A stretch of 64,000 nt of DNA from an uncultured Lachnospiraceae bacterium (GTDB lineage Bacteria; Bacillota; Clostridia; Lachnospirales; Lachnospiraceae): positions 46,649 to 110,648 of the forward strand of contig CANDGI010000006.1 in the NCBI GenBank assembly GCA_947384285.1. Reading direction: 5' to 3'. Made by a program: the position numbers and the translations under genes. The notes under the pieces are model-generated. The model was not told the origin of the DNA. It searched no databases and saw only the letters and a program-made list of their open reading frames with translations. This document shows, piece by piece, positions 62,836 through 64,000 of this stretch (the first letter of the stretch is position 1; each line of letters starts with the position of its first letter).

Positions 62836-63336
62836 ATGCATACCATAAAAACTCCCCATCTGGGAAAAAATGTTTATACCGCCCCTGGCGCAGTTGTCCG
62901 GGGAGACGTTGCCATCGGAGACAACTCCAGCGTCTGGTTTCACGCCGTGGTGCGGGCGGAAGCCGGCTCGGCCGTGATTGGAGAGAAAACCAACATTCAA
63001 GATAACTGCGTGCTCCACGTAGACCAGGGGGCAGATATCCAAATCGGCAGCCAGGTTACCATCGGCCATGGCGCCATCATCCATGGATGCACCATAAGAG
63101 ACAATACTTTAATCGGCATGGGCGCCATTATCATGAACCATGCTGTTATCGGGGAAAACTGCATCATCGGCGCCGGAACACTCATTACCCAGAATACGGT
63201 AATCCCCGACAACTCCTTAGTGCTGGGCAATCCTGGAAAAATAATACGCACCGTGACGGAAGCAGAAAAAGAAAATATCAGGCGGAATGCTGATTATTAT
63301 ATGGAAGAAGCCAAGGCTTATGCCGGACAGCCTTAA
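62836..63336 (+). CDS. Gamma-carbonic anhydrase family protein
   Basis: The 166-residue left-handed beta-helix protein has hexapeptide repeats. Zinc-binding His are visible in DNCVLHVDQG, VTIGHGAIIHGCT, with the family Arg in VVRGDVAIGDNSSVWFHAVV RAE. It belongs to the YrdA/CaiE-like group; carbonic anhydrase activity cannot be concluded from sequence alone. AAAGGATG precedes the ATG. It is a lone plus-strand gene. Confidence 0.9.
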   Translation: MHTIKTPHLGKNVYTAPGAVVRGDVAIGDNSSVWFHAVVRAEAGSAVIGEKTNIQDNCVLHVDQGADIQIGSQVTIGHGAIIHGCTIRDNTLIGMGAIIMNHAVIGENCIIGAGTLITQNTVIPDNSLVLGNPGKIIRTVTEAEKENIRRNADYYMEEAKAYAGQP

Positions 63337-63390
63337 TCCGGCATAATGCCCTCTTCCATTTCTGAAAAGTTCTTCCATATGGCAACTTGT

Positions 63391-63490
63391 AGAACCTCTA
63401 TTCTTTTCATGGGTTCCATACGCCTTGCAGCCTTTGAAGGAGACGAGATGTCTGGCTGTAGAGCCCTATTCTTTTCATGGATTCCATGCC
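63391..63490. repeat. 70-bp diverged duplication after phosphatase gene
   Basis: TAGAACCTCTATTCTTTTCA TGGGTTCCAT at 63391 recurs 70 bp further as TAGAGCC.CTATTCTTTTCA TGGATTCCAT. It fills the convergent gap between carbonic anhydrase and phosphatase. Confidence 0.85.
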
Positions 63491-63511
63491 CGCTGCTTGC
63501 TGCTGGAAAGC

Positions 63512-63976
63512 TCATTGCAGATTTTCCTGGGTTATCTTTGCAAGCAGCCCCCTGCAGCCTGCTGTCACATCTTCGTAGGTTTTTTCGAAATCTCCGGTAT
63601 ACCAGGGATCTGCCACATCTCTGGGTTGATCGGTGTAATCCAACAGCAGGCTGACCTTATGTTCTTTGTCTTTTCCCACAATCCGAAGTATATTTCTGTA
63701 ATTCCAATTGTCCATTCCTATGATGTAATCATATTTCTGGTAATCGCCAGGTTCCATACGGACGGCATATTTTCCTGCTGTGGAAATGCCCTCCTGCGCC
63801 AGCCTGTTTCTGGTTCCATGATGGACAGGATTGCCGATTTCCTCCATGCTGGTGGCGGCGCTGGCGATGTAGAACTCATGGGCAATGCCTTGTTTTTCTA
63901 CCATATCCTTCATGATGAATTCTGCCATTGGGGAACGGCAGATGTTGCCGTGGCAGACGAAAAGTATTTTTATCAT
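63512..63976 (-). CDS. Low-molecular-weight protein tyrosine phosphatase
   Basis: The 154-residue phosphatase has the P-loop C(X)5R as VCHGNICRSPMAEFIM at residues 7-22 and the general acid Asp in DVADPWYTGDFEKTY. Length is normal for LMW-PTPs. In Firmicutes such enzymes act on tyrosine kinases of capsule synthesis or on arginine phosphate; no partner lies in the window. Confidence 0.95.
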   Translation of the reverse strand: MIKILFVCHGNICRSPMAEFIMKDMVEKQGIAHEFYIASAATSMEEIGNPVHHGTRNRLAQEGISTAGKYAVRMEPGDYQKYDYIIGMDNWNYRNILRIVGKDKEHKVSLLLDYTDQPRDVADPWYTGDFEKTYEDVTAGCRGLLAKITQENLQ

Positions 63977-64000
63977 ATCTCAAAAACTCCTTGTATTTAC

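Overview
The window is about 64 kb of a Gram-positive anaerobe, most likely a Lachnospiraceae (Clostridia) member. Evidence for this: low-to-moderate GC, strong AGGAGG-type ribosome binding sites, GatCAB with a T-box leader, rubredoxin, gamma carbonic anhydrase, several families typical of gut Firmicutes (DUF6034-like lipoproteins, DUF3021/LytTR modules, VEXP-like MacB exporters with two adaptors), and no sign of an outer membrane. Nearly all genes lie on the minus strand. The assignment is inferred from gene content; no search was run.

Layout. 1-3.4 kb: a two-gene module of an AAA-type ATPase and a TPR protein (cut by the left edge), followed upstream by a 20-bp tandem array and a decayed zinc-ribbon gene. 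3.5-10.4 kb: five membrane, surface or lipoprotein genes including two DUF6034-like paralogues. 11-13.3 kb: a rubredoxin, response regulator and histidine kinase operon. 13.4-16.8 kb: an SDR, small unknowns, a propeller-like lipoprotein and a dead Uma2 gene. 16.8-22.2 kb: cheC and a complete pantothenate block (panG, panB, panC, panD, coaBC). 22.4-24.7 kb: an orphan protein resembling cargo of contractile injection systems, a second dead Uma2 gene and a YfbM protein. 24.8-35.4 kb: serS plus a membrane protein, a LytTR/DUF3021/ABC module, and a MacB-type exporter with two adaptors. 35.8-46.2 kb: a chemoreceptor, glyA, popT-hisC, an aminotransferase, a GH53 protein with an altered active site, an L,D-transpeptidase, and tRNA-Pro. 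46.6-54 kb: a MATE pump and the T-box-controlled aspS-gatC-gatA-gatB operon. 54-64 kb: sugar epimerase, GNAT, Ala-tRNA(Pro) deacylase, cysK, metY, a TtcA-like enzyme, an ECF sigma factor with its anti-sigma protein, gamma carbonic anhydrase and a LMW phosphatase.

How it works together. Coherent sub-systems are vitamin B5/CoA synthesis, indirect tRNA amidation (AspRS plus GatCAB under a T-box whose candidate specifier reads Asn), sulfur amino acid synthesis (metY, cysK), chemotaxis parts, and peptide or drug export.

The most unusual property is structural. Gene boundaries throughout the window carry short tandem duplications, mostly 60-78 bp units, that copy the last codons and stop of a gene (or the SD plus start codon) into the neighbouring intergenic space. 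In addition there is a MITE-like family, a hairpin repeat, a dispersed 40-bp repeat, and at least six decayed genes (zinc ribbon, HicB, chemoreceptor, two Uma2, a small antitoxin-like gene).
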